A stretch of DNA of 64,000 nucleotides, from positions 4,574,136 through 4,638,135 of the forward strand of contig JAWPMR010000001.1 in the NCBI GenBank assembly GCA_033344815.1, given 5' to 3'. The notes under the pieces are model-generated. The model was not told where the DNA came from, searched no databases, and worked only from the letters and a program-made list of their open reading frames with translations. Of the stretch, positions 28,270 to 37,118 are shown in pieces. Position numbers and translations under genes: made by a program. The first letter of the stretch is position 1, and every line of letters starts with the position of its first letter. The DNA is from Paracoccaceae bacterium. GTDB taxonomy: Bacteria > Pseudomonadota > Alphaproteobacteria > Rhodobacterales > Rhodobacteraceae.

Positions 28270-28598
28270 TGACAGAAATAACACCCGCGCTTCTTACGCT
28301 GACCGCCAGCATCGTCTTGGCGTATGTGACCGCGCGCCTGTCTGCGCAGAATGATATGACGAAATTGCGCGCGGAAATGAAGCTGGACTATTCCGTTGAA
28401 ACGGCCATTCGGCATCTGTTGGAAAATCCGAACTATAAAAAACGCAGCCTCAAGAAAATCAAACACCATCTGCGTGGTTTCGAGAGCGATGATGCCCTGC
28501 GTATGGCGCTGGTCCGTGCAGGTGCGGTGGCCTTCGCCGGAGCGGGAGAGGATGAGACATGGGGCCTTGTTTCGCGCAACACAGAGGATTTCAAATGA
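28269..28598 (+). CDS. Unknown small protein with N-terminal membrane helix
   Basis: I do not recognise this 109-residue protein. It has one N-terminal hydrophobic segment (LLTLTASIVLAYVTARL), then a basic region rich in Lys (NPNYKKRSLKKIKHHL) and a C-terminal alpha/beta-looking part. It shares one base with the flavoprotein stop (TAATG) and overlaps the next gene by 4 bp, so it is translated with the complex and the fumarase. It may be an assembly or tethering factor; this is inference from position only. Confidence 0.7.
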   Translation: MTEITPALLTLTASIVLAYVTARLSAQNDMTKLRAEMKLDYSVETAIRHLLENPNYKKRSLKKIKHHLRGFESDDALRMALVRAGAVAFAGAGEDETWGLVSRNTEDFK

Positions 28599-29551
28599 TC
28601 CCCATCGACCTCATCCAGAAAACGGCCGAAACTCTGATGGACAAGGCCGCCATAGAAATCCCACAAGATTACCTTGACGGGCTGCAAGCCGCCGCCAAGA
28701 CCGAAGATGGCGATTTGTCGTCCTTTGTGCTCAAGGCCATGCTGGAGAATTATGAGGCGGCCAAAGAGGACCGACGCGCGATGTGTGGCGACACAGGCGT
28801 GCCGCGCTGGTTCGTGAAAATGGGAAATGATGCGCGCATTGAGGGCGGACCGATCGCCCTGGAGGCGGCATTGCGCCGTGCCACAGCCAATGCAACAACC
28901 GGCGTGCCGCTTCGGCCTAATCGTGTGCACCCGCTTTGGCGGACGGACCACAATAACAATGTGGGCATCGGCGCGCCCGAGATTGAATACGGTTTTGAAC
29001 CAGATGGCGAATGGATTGACCTGATCACTGTGCACAAAGGTGGGCTGTTCGGGACCGATTACCGGATGCTTTTCCCGTCGGATGGCGTGCAGGGGATCAA
29101 AAGATTCTACCTCGATAGTCTGGTCGCTTTTGGCAAACGCGGGCTGGCGTGTCAGCCTGCGATCATCGGGATTGGTCTTGGAGGATCCAAAGACACCTGC
29201 ATGGTGTTAGGCAAACGCGCGTCTGTTTTGCGCACCGTGGGCAGTCGGAACCCGGATCCGAAAATCGCCGCGATGGAGGATGAATTCAAGGAGTTGGGCA
29301 ATTCTATCGGCATGGGGGCCATGGGTTTTGTCGGCAAAAACATGGTGATCGATTGCAACATCGAAGTGGGGTATTGCCACACGGGGGGTATGCAGATGTC
29401 GGTGCATGCATTCTGTTTATCATCGCGCCGGGCGGTTGCGCGCGTCTTTCCGGATGGCCGGGTTGAACACCGCACGGACCCCGATTGGTTCACCGATTAT
29501 CAACGCCGGGAAACCGTTGAATGGGAACCGATCAAGGAGGCTGCGGAATGA
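28595..29551 (+). CDS. Class I fumarase / L-tartrate dehydratase alpha subunit
   Basis: A 318-residue N-terminal-type subunit of a two-subunit iron-sulphur hydro-lyase. Three Cys fit the [4Fe-4S] ligands: Cys64 (MCGDTGVP), Cys202 (GGSKDTCMV) and Cys261 (VGYCHTGGM). Reversible hydration of fumarate to malate is the default; tartrate dehydratase is the same family. ATG at 28595 overlaps the previous stop. Paired with the beta subunit that follows (4-bp overlap). Confidence 0.88.
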   Translation: MIPIDLIQKTAETLMDKAAIEIPQDYLDGLQAAAKTEDGDLSSFVLKAMLENYEAAKEDRRAMCGDTGVPRWFVKMGNDARIEGGPIALEAALRRATANATTGVPLRPNRVHPLWRTDHNNNVGIGAPEIEYGFEPDGEWIDLITVHKGGLFGTDYRMLFPSDGVQGIKRFYLDSLVAFGKRGLACQPAIIGIGLGGSKDTCMVLGKRASVLRTVGSRNPDPKIAAMEDEFKELGNSIGMGAMGFVGKNMVIDCNIEVGYCHTGGMQMSVHAFCLSSRRAVARVFPDGRVEHRTDPDWFTDYQRRETVEWEPIKEAAE

Positions 29552-30216
29552 AGCTGCGCGAAGTCACGCTCTCGACCACACCAACGGCTGAAGCTGTCGC
29601 CGGCCTGCGTCTGGGTGACATCGTCTATCTTGACGGGTTGATCTACACGGCGCGCGAAGGTGTTTATATGCGTGCGCTGGAGGATCAAGCGAACATCCCC
29701 ATGGAATTGCCGTCCCAAAGTGCTGCAAATTTCCATTGCTCGCCTGCCGCTGTGATCCGTGAAGACGGCTCCTTTGATCTGGGCGCGGTTACGGCCACCG
29801 CGAGTTTTCGCTTTGCCAAATGGTTGCCGGAATGGATGGCCAAAACCGGTGCGCGGTTGATCATCGGCAAGGGTGGCATGTCCTCAAAAGACTACAAGGA
29901 ATATTTCGTGCCCAATGGCGCAGTGTATCTGTCCACTGTTGGATATGGCACCGGCGCGTTGCTAGGGCGTGGGGTTGAAACGGTTGAGGCCGTGCACTGG
30001 CATGAAGAGCTCGGTATTGCGCAGGCGATGTGGGTGATACGAGCGCGCCGGATGGGGCCGTTTATCGTGGCGTCGGACTTGAAGGGCGAGTGCCTTTTTG
30101 AACGCGAAAACGCCAAGATCGTGCAGAACCTCGACCGGGTGTATGAGGGAACCAAACCTGCCGTGCTCAAACGCTATGGCGAAACGGATGACCGCTCGGA
30201 CGAGGTCATCGGCTAA
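29548..30216 (+). CDS. Class I fumarase / L-tartrate dehydratase beta subunit
   Basis: A 222-residue C-terminal-type subunit of the hydro-lyase. Typical elements are the LRLGDIVYLDGLIYTAREG strand, the FHCSPAAVIR turn, and GARLIIGKGGMSSKDYKE, which contributes the substrate carboxylate site. ATG at 29548 overlaps the alpha-subunit stop. Last gene of the operon; its stop codon overlaps that of the opposing GST gene. Confidence 0.88.
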   Translation: MKLREVTLSTTPTAEAVAGLRLGDIVYLDGLIYTAREGVYMRALEDQANIPMELPSQSAANFHCSPAAVIREDGSFDLGAVTATASFRFAKWLPEWMAKTGARLIIGKGGMSSKDYKEYFVPNGAVYLSTVGYGTGALLGRGVETVEAVHWHEELGIAQAMWVIRARRMGPFIVASDLKGECLFERENAKIVQNLDRVYEGTKPAVLKRYGETDDRSDEVIG

Positions 30217-30830
30217 AGCCCCTGTTGCGCCATGGCGGCCTGAACGGCGGGGCGTGTTAACATTGCGTCTGTATGTGCTGTCAGTTTGGGGAAAGCATCC
30301 AAGGCGATGTCATTTGCACCCATCCAGCGGTGCACCAGAAACACGCATGGGTCGCAGATGGAATACGTATCCCCCAGTACCCAAGGTCCTTTGATCAGGT
30401 GATCTTCGACGAACTGCGCACCCTCTTTGATGGTTTGCGGGACCTTCTCCTGCATTGATTTTATCGCGTCGGGATCATCCGACCACCGGGCACCGCGCCC
30501 TTTATGGGCGAAGGCCACATGCATCGTGGCGGCCAGATAAAGGTTCACCGATTGCGCTTGCGCGAAGGCATAGGGCTCTGTTGGCACGAGGTTCTTGTCA
30601 GGATGGCTTTGTGCGAGATAGGCAAGTATGGCGGGGTTTTCGACAATAACACCCTGCGCTGTCACCAAGGCCGGCACGCGCCCACGCGGATTTATGGCAA
30701 GGAAGTCTGGTGAGAGATGTTCCTTTGCAGGAATGGACAAAGTGTGGGTTTCGTAAGGCACGCCGATTTCTTCGAGCAAAATATGCGCGGCAAGCGCGGA
30801 TGAGCCGTTTGCGATGTAAAGACTGTACAT
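30213..30830 (-). CDS. Glutathione S-transferase family protein
   Basis: A 205-residue GST. The N-terminal thioredoxin-like half shows the NPRGRVPAL cis-Pro loop and VENPAILAYLA (Glu and Asn glutathione contacts); the helical C-terminal half has the GDTYSICDPCVF capping motif. Such enzymes conjugate or reduce with glutathione, or isomerise; the substrate is unknown. AAGGTG precedes the ATG. It lies 24 bp downstream of the enolase-superfamily gene on the same strand and may be in that operon. Confidence 0.85.
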   Translation of the reverse strand: MYSLYIANGSSALAAHILLEEIGVPYETHTLSIPAKEHLSPDFLAINPRGRVPALVTAQGVIVENPAILAYLAQSHPDKNLVPTEPYAFAQAQSVNLYLAATMHVAFAHKGRGARWSDDPDAIKSMQEKVPQTIKEGAQFVEDHLIKGPWVLGDTYSICDPCVFLVHRWMGANDIALDAFPKLTAHTDAMLTRPAVQAAMAQQGL

Positions 30831-30854
30831 AAAATCACCTTCATGTCTGGCTTC

Positions 30855-32000
30855 TCAAATAGGGCGACTGTGATCCCGATACAGCCGCAATGTACGATAG
30901 GGTTCAATGTCTTCAGGCAAATGCTCAATCCCAAGACCGGGAACCTCCGAAATGTGCCAGAGCCCGTTTTTCAACGGATCAGACGCAAAAAATTCATCCC
31001 TGAGCGGGTTTGGATTGGCATCGAGTTCCAGCAAACCCGGCCCGCCCACAGCGGCCAATAGATGCGCAGAGGCCTGCATTCCGATGCCACCGCCGAGAAA
31101 ATGCGGGCAATACGTCAGGCCTGCGGCACGGATGGCTTTAGCCACTTCAAAACATCCCGAAATGCCACCCCATTTGGCGACATCTGGTTGCAACACGCCA
31201 AACACGCCCGAAGAAATGGCCTGATCAAACCCGCTCAGACCTGTTATGTTTTCTCCGCCTGCCAAACGGGTCTGTGAAGCATCTGCCAATTGAACCCAAT
31301 CTGAAAGGGGCGAGTCCGCCGCGATAGGTTCTTCGAGCCAACCGATAGGTAAATCCCGCGTCGCGGCGATAAATTGCAAAGCTTGAGCGGGTGTCCATGC
31401 CTGATTAGCATCGGCAAACAAGGTTTCACCGGGTTGCAAGCCTTTGGATAAATCCAAAAGCCGCGAGATATCATTGGATGCATCAAATCCCACTTTGACC
31501 TTGAAGGCGGAAATGCCGCGGGCGCGTTGCAGCGGGATATGATCAGACGCTTGATGGATCGCGAGCCCGCTTGCATAGACAGGAACAGTTGGCAAAGCGT
31601 CCTGAGACAGAAACCCCGCTAGGGGGAGTCCGGCACGGCGGGCGAAAAGGTCATGAACGGCGATATCCACGCCCGCCAGAACCTGCGCAAAGGGACCGGG
31701 CTCGCCACATTGGAGTGCGCGTATGTAAGTTTTTTGGGTCAGTGTGTCCCAGAAAAGATGCGGTGCGGAAATGGTTTGCCCCAATATCATCTCTGACAGA
31801 TCTTCGATCAAAAGCCGGGCGCGGTGTTCTGCGCCCGCAGACGGCCAGTTGGCAAATATCTCGCCCCAGCCAAATCCGCCATTTGACGTTAGGAGTTTTA
31901 CAAATACAGCTGGTCGATCGCGCATTATACCAAAAGAAGTGGCGACCGGAGTTGGGGTGGGCGCGCGAAATACATGTGCTTCGATCCGGTCTATTTTCAC
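30855..32000 (-). CDS. Mandelate racemase/muconate lactonizing enzyme family protein
   Basis: Enolase-superfamily enzyme, 381 residues, which abstracts a proton next to a carboxylate. The KxK base is in AFKVKVGFD; metal ligands are Asp in FADANQAW, Glu in WLEEPI and Glu in AGGENITG. A later QPDVAKWGG (Asp) and YCPHFLGGGIG (His) resemble the His-Asp dyad of the mandelate racemase group. Likely an acid-sugar or hydroxy-acid dehydratase, racemase or cycloisomerase. GTG start overlaps the TSUP gene stop by 4 bp. It may feed on the compound taken up by the divergent TTT transporter. Confidence 0.85.
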   Translation of the reverse strand: MKIDRIEAHVFRAPTPTPVATSFGIMRDRPAVFVKLLTSNGGFGWGEIFANWPSAGAEHRARLLIEDLSEMILGQTISAPHLFWDTLTQKTYIRALQCGEPGPFAQVLAGVDIAVHDLFARRAGLPLAGFLSQDALPTVPVYASGLAIHQASDHIPLQRARGISAFKVKVGFDASNDISRLLDLSKGLQPGETLFADANQAWTPAQALQFIAATRDLPIGWLEEPIAADSPLSDWVQLADASQTRLAGGENITGLSGFDQAISSGVFGVLQPDVAKWGGISGCFEVAKAIRAAGLTYCPHFLGGGIGMQASAHLLAAVGGPGLLELDANPNPLRDEFFASDPLKNGLWHISEVPGLGIEHLPEDIEPYRTLRLYRDHSRPI

Positions 32001-32740
32001 AGCAGCTCCCGCAACAACAAGAACGAACCAGACACCAGACAGACCGCAATCAGCAGGCGGCGGAACAGGTCATCATTCACCCTGTGAAACACAAAAATGC
32101 CCGCCTGTGCGGCCACCATTGCGGATGGAACAGCCACGCATAAATGCAACATTGTGTCCGTGTCATATGTCCCGTCCCATGCCAGCATGATCGCTGTTAA
32201 CCCCAAGACCATGACGTTGAACGGTTGCAGCACAGCGCGCGTTTCGTATTTGGGCCAGGCGCGCATCGAACACCACATGGTCGGCAAGGCCCCCGAAAGT
32301 GATGCGGCACCGCCAAGGACACCGCCGAAGAATCCCACGATCATGTCGATCACCGGCGTCGGGTTTTCAAACTTGGGCAGGTTGCGACGAAAAGTGAAAA
32401 ACCCACCGTATAGTATGAGAAAGAACGCGATCAGATACTTCAGCACCGAGACGTCAATCTGTTTCAGGGAGGCGATGCCCAATGGAATGCCAAGGACCGC
32501 AGGCAGCAGGAAACGGGCAAGACGGCGTTTGTTCCGGGTTATTGCATGGCGCACGATCCACAGGCCTTGCAAGCCGCTGACCACCGAAATGGCGACCGTG
32601 ATGGCAACCGCTTCGACCGGACTCATAATGGTCAGGAAAAATCCGAGCGCAAAGAGCGACGTTCCGAATCCTGCCAGCCCGTTGATAAATCCGCCGGCCA
32701 ACCCGCCAATGATCAAAAAAGTGAGTTCATGAGATGTCAT
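31997..32740 (-). CDS. TSUP-family (TauE/SafE) membrane exporter
   Basis: A 247-residue membrane protein with about eight hydrophobic segments and the glycine-rich N-terminal motif GLAGGFINGLAGFGTSLFALG of the TauE/SafE family, with its second-half repeat near GFFGGVLGGAASLSG. Members export sulphite, sulphoacetate or other organic anions. It is locked between the LysR and enolase-superfamily genes by 4-bp overlaps on both sides, so its substrate is probably linked to their pathway rather than to sulphite. Confidence 0.85.
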   Translation of the reverse strand: MTSHELTFLIIGGLAGGFINGLAGFGTSLFALGFFLTIMSPVEAVAITVAISVVSGLQGLWIVRHAITRNKRRLARFLLPAVLGIPLGIASLKQIDVSVLKYLIAFFLILYGGFFTFRRNLPKFENPTPVIDMIVGFFGGVLGGAASLSGALPTMWCSMRAWPKYETRAVLQPFNVMVLGLTAIMLAWDGTYDTDTMLHLCVAVPSAMVAAQAGIFVFHRVNDDLFRRLLIAVCLVSGSFLLLRELL

Positions 32741-33645
32741 TGGGGCGTTGCCGGTGGTGTTGCTCCGAAGGCGCCAATAGACACGGACTGCAGACAGGTG
32801 CTGTGGAGCGCGGCCAACACGCGGCTGCGTGCTGTATCCTGCGGATAGGCAAGCCCTAACCTGCGGATGGGGGCATCCTCGCCAAGCGACAAACGCTTTA
32901 GCGGCAACGGGCTGGTGGACTGGACTGCGCGTTTTGGCGCGATCGCGACACCCAAATTCGCATAAACCATGCTGGAGATCGCCTCCAGCCCGTCGAGTTC
33001 CATGGTTTCAGCGACGCTGATGTTCTTCTTTTGCAGCCAGCTTTCGATCATGTGCCCAACGACGGCCTCGCGGTTGAAGCGGATGAACGGGTGATTGGCA
33101 ATCAATTCAAACGGATCGTCGCTGTCTGTGTCCAGCGAGGCAAGCAATTGCAGCGGTTCCTCGGCGATATCGCGAAACTCAAATCCCGGCGGCATCAGTT
33201 GCGGACGCGAAATAAGGGCCGCATCCAAAGTCCCCCGTTCCAGTTGCGACACCAATTGATGCGTCAAACCAGGGTAGAGCCTCACATGCACCTGCGGATA
33301 GGTTTTGACCAGCATCGAAATCGCCGAGGGGACAAGCGTTGTAAGGGTGGTCGGCAGCGCACCAAGCTTGACCTCGCCACTGACGCTGTTTTCCCCCAGA
33401 ACCGACGGCAGCATCTGATCATAAGACCGCACGACATCGCGAGCCTTGGCCACCAGAGCGCGACCCAGTGGAGTCAATTCCGGTGTGCGTTTTGAGCGGT
33501 CAAAAAGCTGCACGCCCCAGTTTTCCTCAAGGGCGCGCATTTGCTGGCTGACGGCAGCATGAGTGACACATACGGCATCAGCGGCGGCGCTGAACGTCTT
33601 GTGATCATGTACTGCGATAAGTGTTCGCAGCGTGCGAATGGACAT
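32737..33645 (-). CDS. LysR-family transcriptional regulator
   Basis: A 302-residue LysR regulator. The N-terminal helix-turn-helix (LIAVHDHKTFSAAADAVCVT, then HAAVSQQMRALEEN) and the effector domain with LTHQLVSQLERGTLDAAL are clear. It is transcribed away from the TTT transporter and together with the TSUP and enolase-superfamily genes. The divergent region holds a T-N11-A palindrome (33663-33679), which is the expected LysR-type site for both directions. Confidence 0.92.
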   Translation of the reverse strand: MSIRTLRTLIAVHDHKTFSAAADAVCVTHAAVSQQMRALEENWGVQLFDRSKRTPELTPLGRALVAKARDVVRSYDQMLPSVLGENSVSGEVKLGALPTTLTTLVPSAISMLVKTYPQVHVRLYPGLTHQLVSQLERGTLDAALISRPQLMPPGFEFRDIAEEPLQLLASLDTDSDDPFELIANHPFIRFNREAVVGHMIESWLQKKNISVAETMELDGLEAISSMVYANLGVAIAPKRAVQSTSPLPLKRLSLGEDAPIRRLGLAYPQDTARSRVLAALHSTCLQSVSIGAFGATPPATPQ

Positions 33646-33662
33646 TCCAAACCGGCCTTTTT

Positions 33663-33679
33663 CGTTAGCGCTGCTAACG
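33663..33679. promoter_or_regulatory. LysR-type operator
   Basis: CGTTAGC-GCT-GCTAACG is a perfect inverted repeat containing the T-N11-A pattern. It sits 18 bases before the lysR start and about 117 bases before tctC, a good place for control of both. Confidence 0.65.
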
Positions 33680-33685
33680 GATTTT

Positions 33686-33700
33686 GTAATATATTATTAC
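33686..33700. promoter_or_regulatory. Second A+T-rich inverted repeat in lysR-tctC region
   Basis: GTAATA-TAT-TATTAC, perfect 6-bp arms, 6 bases from the LysR-type palindrome. May be a second, activation-type binding site or overlap the -10 region of one promoter. Confidence 0.4.
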
Positions 33701-33795
33701 TTCTATAAAGCATGTCTTAACGTTACCAATTGTCAAGGGCGCTATCGGCTTCGCCCCGGGGAGCTTCAAAGGCCGGTCATACTGGGAGGAATACG

Positions 33796-34770
33796 ATGTC
33801 TTTTAAATCACTTGGTGCAATCTGCGCCTTGAGTGTCGGGATTGCGGGTGCGGCATTGGCCGAATACCCTGAGCGGTCAATCAATATGGTCATTCCCTAT
33901 GGCGCTGGCGGCGCTACGGATATTTCTGCGCGCACCATTGCTGAACCGCTTGGCGCCGCAGTGGGCAAGCCTTTGGTGATGGCGAATGTGACCGGTGCGG
34001 GCGGCGCCACAGGCTCGGTCGCGGTGCAAAACGCCAAGGCGGACGGGTATACAATGCTGTTTGCGCGTGTGGGATCCCACTCCGTGAACCCTGCGATGAA
34101 GGCGACGCTGCCTTACACGCTGGATGATTTCCGGTTTGTGACGGTCTATGAGATCAACCCCTTTGCCTGCGCCGTGTCTTCGAATTCCGACATCATGTCG
34201 ATGGATGACCTGCTGGCCGCTGCCAAGGGCGACGGCATCAGCTTCTCTTCGTCGGGCGTGGGGTCTGGCCTTCATCTTGCTGGCGCGATGATCCTTGATG
34301 CCTTTGGTCTGGAGGACGCGGCCAACACCGCCATACATATTCCGCAACAGGGTGGTGGAGCTGCGGCAACGGCGGTTTTGAACGGTACGGCGGATTTCCT
34401 CTGCACCAATACATCCGCGCTTGCGAGTTTTGTGGCCAACAATCAGATGCGTCCCTTGATGGTCACAACCGCAGAGCCTGTCGTGGGTTTTGATGCGCCG
34501 ACGGCTACCTCTCTGGGTCACCCGGAATTGCAGCAGATGGTTGGCTGGACCGGCATTGCCGGCCCGGCGGATCTGCCTGATGATGTTGCGGCAAAATGGG
34601 GCGATTGGATGACCGCAGCCGCCGGAGACGCAAAATTTGTAGAGACCATGGAGTCGCGCGGCTCGATCATCCGCGTAATGTCCCCCGAAGAAGCCAATAC
34701 TTTCATCCGCACCCAATACGAAACATTCAGGAAACTGGTTGACGATCTGGGTATGAGAATTGAAGGCTAG
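33796..34770 (+). CDS. tctC: TTT-family solute receptor (TctC/Bug type)
   Basis: Periplasmic binding protein of 324 residues for a tripartite tricarboxylate transporter. The signal peptide is MSFKSLGAICALSVGIAGAA, cleaved near ALA-EY. The mature start YPERSINMVIPYGAGGATDI contains the Bug-family P-x-x-x-G-G-x-x-D carboxylate-binding motif. Start at 33796, with GGGAGGA upstream; a longer frame to 33730 lacks a site. The ligand is a di- or tricarboxylate by family. Confidence 0.9.
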   Translation: MSFKSLGAICALSVGIAGAALAEYPERSINMVIPYGAGGATDISARTIAEPLGAAVGKPLVMANVTGAGGATGSVAVQNAKADGYTMLFARVGSHSVNPAMKATLPYTLDDFRFVTVYEINPFACAVSSNSDIMSMDDLLAAAKGDGISFSSSGVGSGLHLAGAMILDAFGLEDAANTAIHIPQQGGGAAATAVLNGTADFLCTNTSALASFVANNQMRPLMVTTAEPVVGFDAPTATSLGHPELQQMVGWTGIAGPADLPDDVAAKWGDWMTAAAGDAKFVETMESRGSIIRVMSPEEANTFIRTQYETFRKLVDDLGMRIEG

Positions 34771-34866
34771 GGCAATCGCCCGACGAAACGCTTCATAGTG
34801 AGCGCCGGGCCGCACATGCGCCCGGCGTTTTTCATGAGAACCGCAGCGGGCAGAAGGGCAGGGCAA

Positions 34867-35358
34867 ATGACACCGCGACAATTACAGTTGCGCCTCGGTC
34901 TGGGGGCGATCATGGCTGCCGCATTTCTAACGCTATATGCCATCCCGACCTGGATTTCTTCGCCAAGTAATGTGCGTAATATCGTATTGTCTCCCCTGTT
35001 CTGGCCCTATGCCCTGGCCGGATTTACCGGATTGGCCGGGCTGGGACTTGTGCTTTCCGGCGTCCGGACACCGGCGGAGGACGCGCCGGTCAATGATCCG
35101 ATTGAGGATCCTTTAGCGGCGTGGATGCGGCTGCTTGGCATGGCCTTGATTATGGTCCTAACCATGTTTCTATTACCCCGTTTGGGCATGGTGCTGACCT
35201 CGATGTTGGTTTTTGTCGCGACCGCCTTTCTGGTGCGCACGCGCCACCCGATCACGGCGCTTGTCTGCGCTGTCATCATTCCGTTGGTGCTTTATGCGTT
35301 CTTTGCGCATGTCGCCGGGGTCGCGATCCCGCAGGGTGATTTTCTGAGGCTGCCATGA
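34867..35358 (+). CDS. tctB: TTT-family small membrane subunit (TctB)
   Basis: A 163-residue membrane protein with four hydrophobic segments and little conserved sequence, as usual for TctB; recognised by its place between the receptor and TctA genes. Start set at 34867 (MTPRQLQLRLGLGAIM) behind AGGGCA; the frame is open to 34798 with an unlikely soluble leader. Overlaps tctA by 4 bp. Confidence 0.85.
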   Translation: MTPRQLQLRLGLGAIMAAAFLTLYAIPTWISSPSNVRNIVLSPLFWPYALAGFTGLAGLGLVLSGVRTPAEDAPVNDPIEDPLAAWMRLLGMALIMVLTMFLLPRLGMVLTSMLVFVATAFLVRTRHPITALVCAVIIPLVLYAFFAHVAGVAIPQGDFLRLP

Positions 35359-36857
35359 GTTTTCTAGACAGTATCGCCGCCGGTCTCAGCCTTGTCGGCA
35401 ACATTGAGTCCTTTCTTGCGCTTTTCGTTGGTGTGGCAATTGGTGTTGTCGGGGGCGCGATCCCGGGGATGTCAGCCACAATGGCTGTCGCTTTGACGTT
35501 GCCGTTCACTTTTGCGATGCAACCGATCACTGGAATTCTCTTACTGCTGGGCGTCTACAAAGGCGGGATATTCGGCGGTTCGATCCCCGCGATTCTGATC
35601 AAGACCCCCGGCACGCCGGCGTCTTCTGCGACCATTCTGGACGGCTATCCGCTGGCGGAAAAAGGGGAGGCGGGGCGCGCGCTCGGCATGGCGCTCTGGG
35701 CCTCCTGTACGGCAGATGTGATTTCCAATTTAGCGCTGATCCTCTTTGCCGGTTGGCTGGCGTCCTTCGCGCTCAGCTTCGGACCGCCGGAGTTCTTCAC
35801 GCTCATCCTGTTTTCACTGACAATCATCGCCGGTGTATCAGGTGAAAGTCTTTTGCGCGGTGCCTTGTCGGCCTTGTTGGGATTGCTGTTGGCGACGGTC
35901 GGGCTGGATCTGGTCTATGGCACAAATCGCTTTACATTTGGCGATCCGAACATGATGGGCGGTCTGAATTTCATCGCGGTATTGATCGGCTTGTTTGCGA
36001 TCCCTGAAATTCTCGCCATGGTTTGGCACCCCACTGCGCATGTTGGCAAAGCGCGCAGCCTGGGTAAGAACTGGGTGACATTCGCTGATTATCGCCGCAG
36101 CTTTAAATCCATCGTGCGCGGCAGTTTCATTGGTGTGTTCCTTGGGTCCATCCCTGGCATCGGTGCTGCCCCATCTGCCTTCCTCAGCTATTCCGAAGCG
36201 CGGCGCACATCCAAAAACAAGGACAACTTCGGCAAGGGTGAAATTGAGGGCGTTGCCGCTTCCGAGGCGGGCAATAACGGCGTGGCCGGGGCCACATTGA
36301 TCCCGCTTCTGGCCCTGGGTGTACCCGGGGATGTGATCACCGCGATCATTATCGGGGCCTTCATGGTGCACGGGCTGCAACCCGGACCGATGATGTTCAT
36401 CCTGAATGTAGATATCATTTACGGTCTGTTCATCGGGTTAATTGTCAGCTCTGTCTTCCTCTTTTTGATTGGATCCGCGGCCATTCGCGGTTTCAAATAT
36501 GTGGCCGACATTCCCAAACGCATCCTGATCCCGGCTGTGCTGGTGCTCTGCATCTATGGCGTTTTTGCGGTGAACAATAACATTTTTGATGTTGGGGTGA
36601 TGTTCGCCATGGGCTGGGTCGGTTATCTGATGGTGCGCTATCACATTCCGGCTGCACCTTTCCTGATCGCTTTCATCCTGGGACCTCTGTTGGAGGACAA
36701 TTTCAGGCAATCCATGTTGATGTCGGGCAGTGATCCCAGCATTTTGGTTCGCGGCCCGATTACATGGTTTTTCTGGACCTTGACGTTACTGACAGTGGTG
36801 GCCATCGCGCGGGCGGTCAAAAACGGGCCACTGATGGGGCAAAGCCCGAAGCCGTAG
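35355..36857 (+). CDS. tctA: TTT-family large membrane subunit (TctA)
   Basis: A 500-residue membrane protein with about eleven segments. The conserved TctA stretches are GAIPGMSATMAVALTLPFTF, YKGGIFGGSIPAILIKTPG and, in the second half, GSIPGIGAAPSAFLSY and GNNGVAGATLIPLLALGVPG. Driven by an ion gradient. Last gene of tctCBA; 261 bp separate it from the Rieske operon on the same strand. Confidence 0.93.
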   Translation: MSFLDSIAAGLSLVGNIESFLALFVGVAIGVVGGAIPGMSATMAVALTLPFTFAMQPITGILLLLGVYKGGIFGGSIPAILIKTPGTPASSATILDGYPLAEKGEAGRALGMALWASCTADVISNLALILFAGWLASFALSFGPPEFFTLILFSLTIIAGVSGESLLRGALSALLGLLLATVGLDLVYGTNRFTFGDPNMMGGLNFIAVLIGLFAIPEILAMVWHPTAHVGKARSLGKNWVTFADYRRSFKSIVRGSFIGVFLGSIPGIGAAPSAFLSYSEARRTSKNKDNFGKGEIEGVAASEAGNNGVAGATLIPLLALGVPGDVITAIIIGAFMVHGLQPGPMMFILNVDIIYGLFIGLIVSSVFLFLIGSAAIRGFKYVADIPKRILIPAVLVLCIYGVFAVNNNIFDVGVMFAMGWVGYLMVRYHIPAAPFLIAFILGPLLEDNFRQSMLMSGSDPSILVRGPITWFFWTLTLLTVVAIARAVKNGPLMGQSPKP

Positions 36858-37042
36858 TCTGTGAGCCTGTGACCAAGGTCGCAAGCGCGCACAAAAGGGT
36901 TGAAAGCCGCGACGTGATCGTGGTCGAATGAACCGGGTGGCAGAGCCAGATAACACCTGACACAGTTTTGCAACAACAGGGTCCATTGTGCGCCGTTTTG
37001 CGGAAAATGAAAATTGTGATTTGGCTTATCCGTATGCGACAA

Positions 37043-37089
37043 GGCAGGCTGCCCCAAAAACCGCCCTGATGCCCGGCCGAAGGCGTCAG
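37043..37089 (+). promoter_or_regulatory. Structured leader upstream of the Rieske operon
   Basis: CTGATGCC (37066-37073) and GGCGTCAG (37082-37089) form an 8-bp RNA stem with one G-U pair and an 8-base loop; a short palindrome GGCAG-G-CTGCC (37043-37053) precedes it. The stem ends 30 bases before the ATG of the first Rieske gene. It could be a regulatory RNA hairpin; I do not recognise a known riboswitch class. Confidence 0.4.
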
Positions 37090-37118
37090 CAAACCAGAGC
37101 CGACAAGGGAGTCAAATA

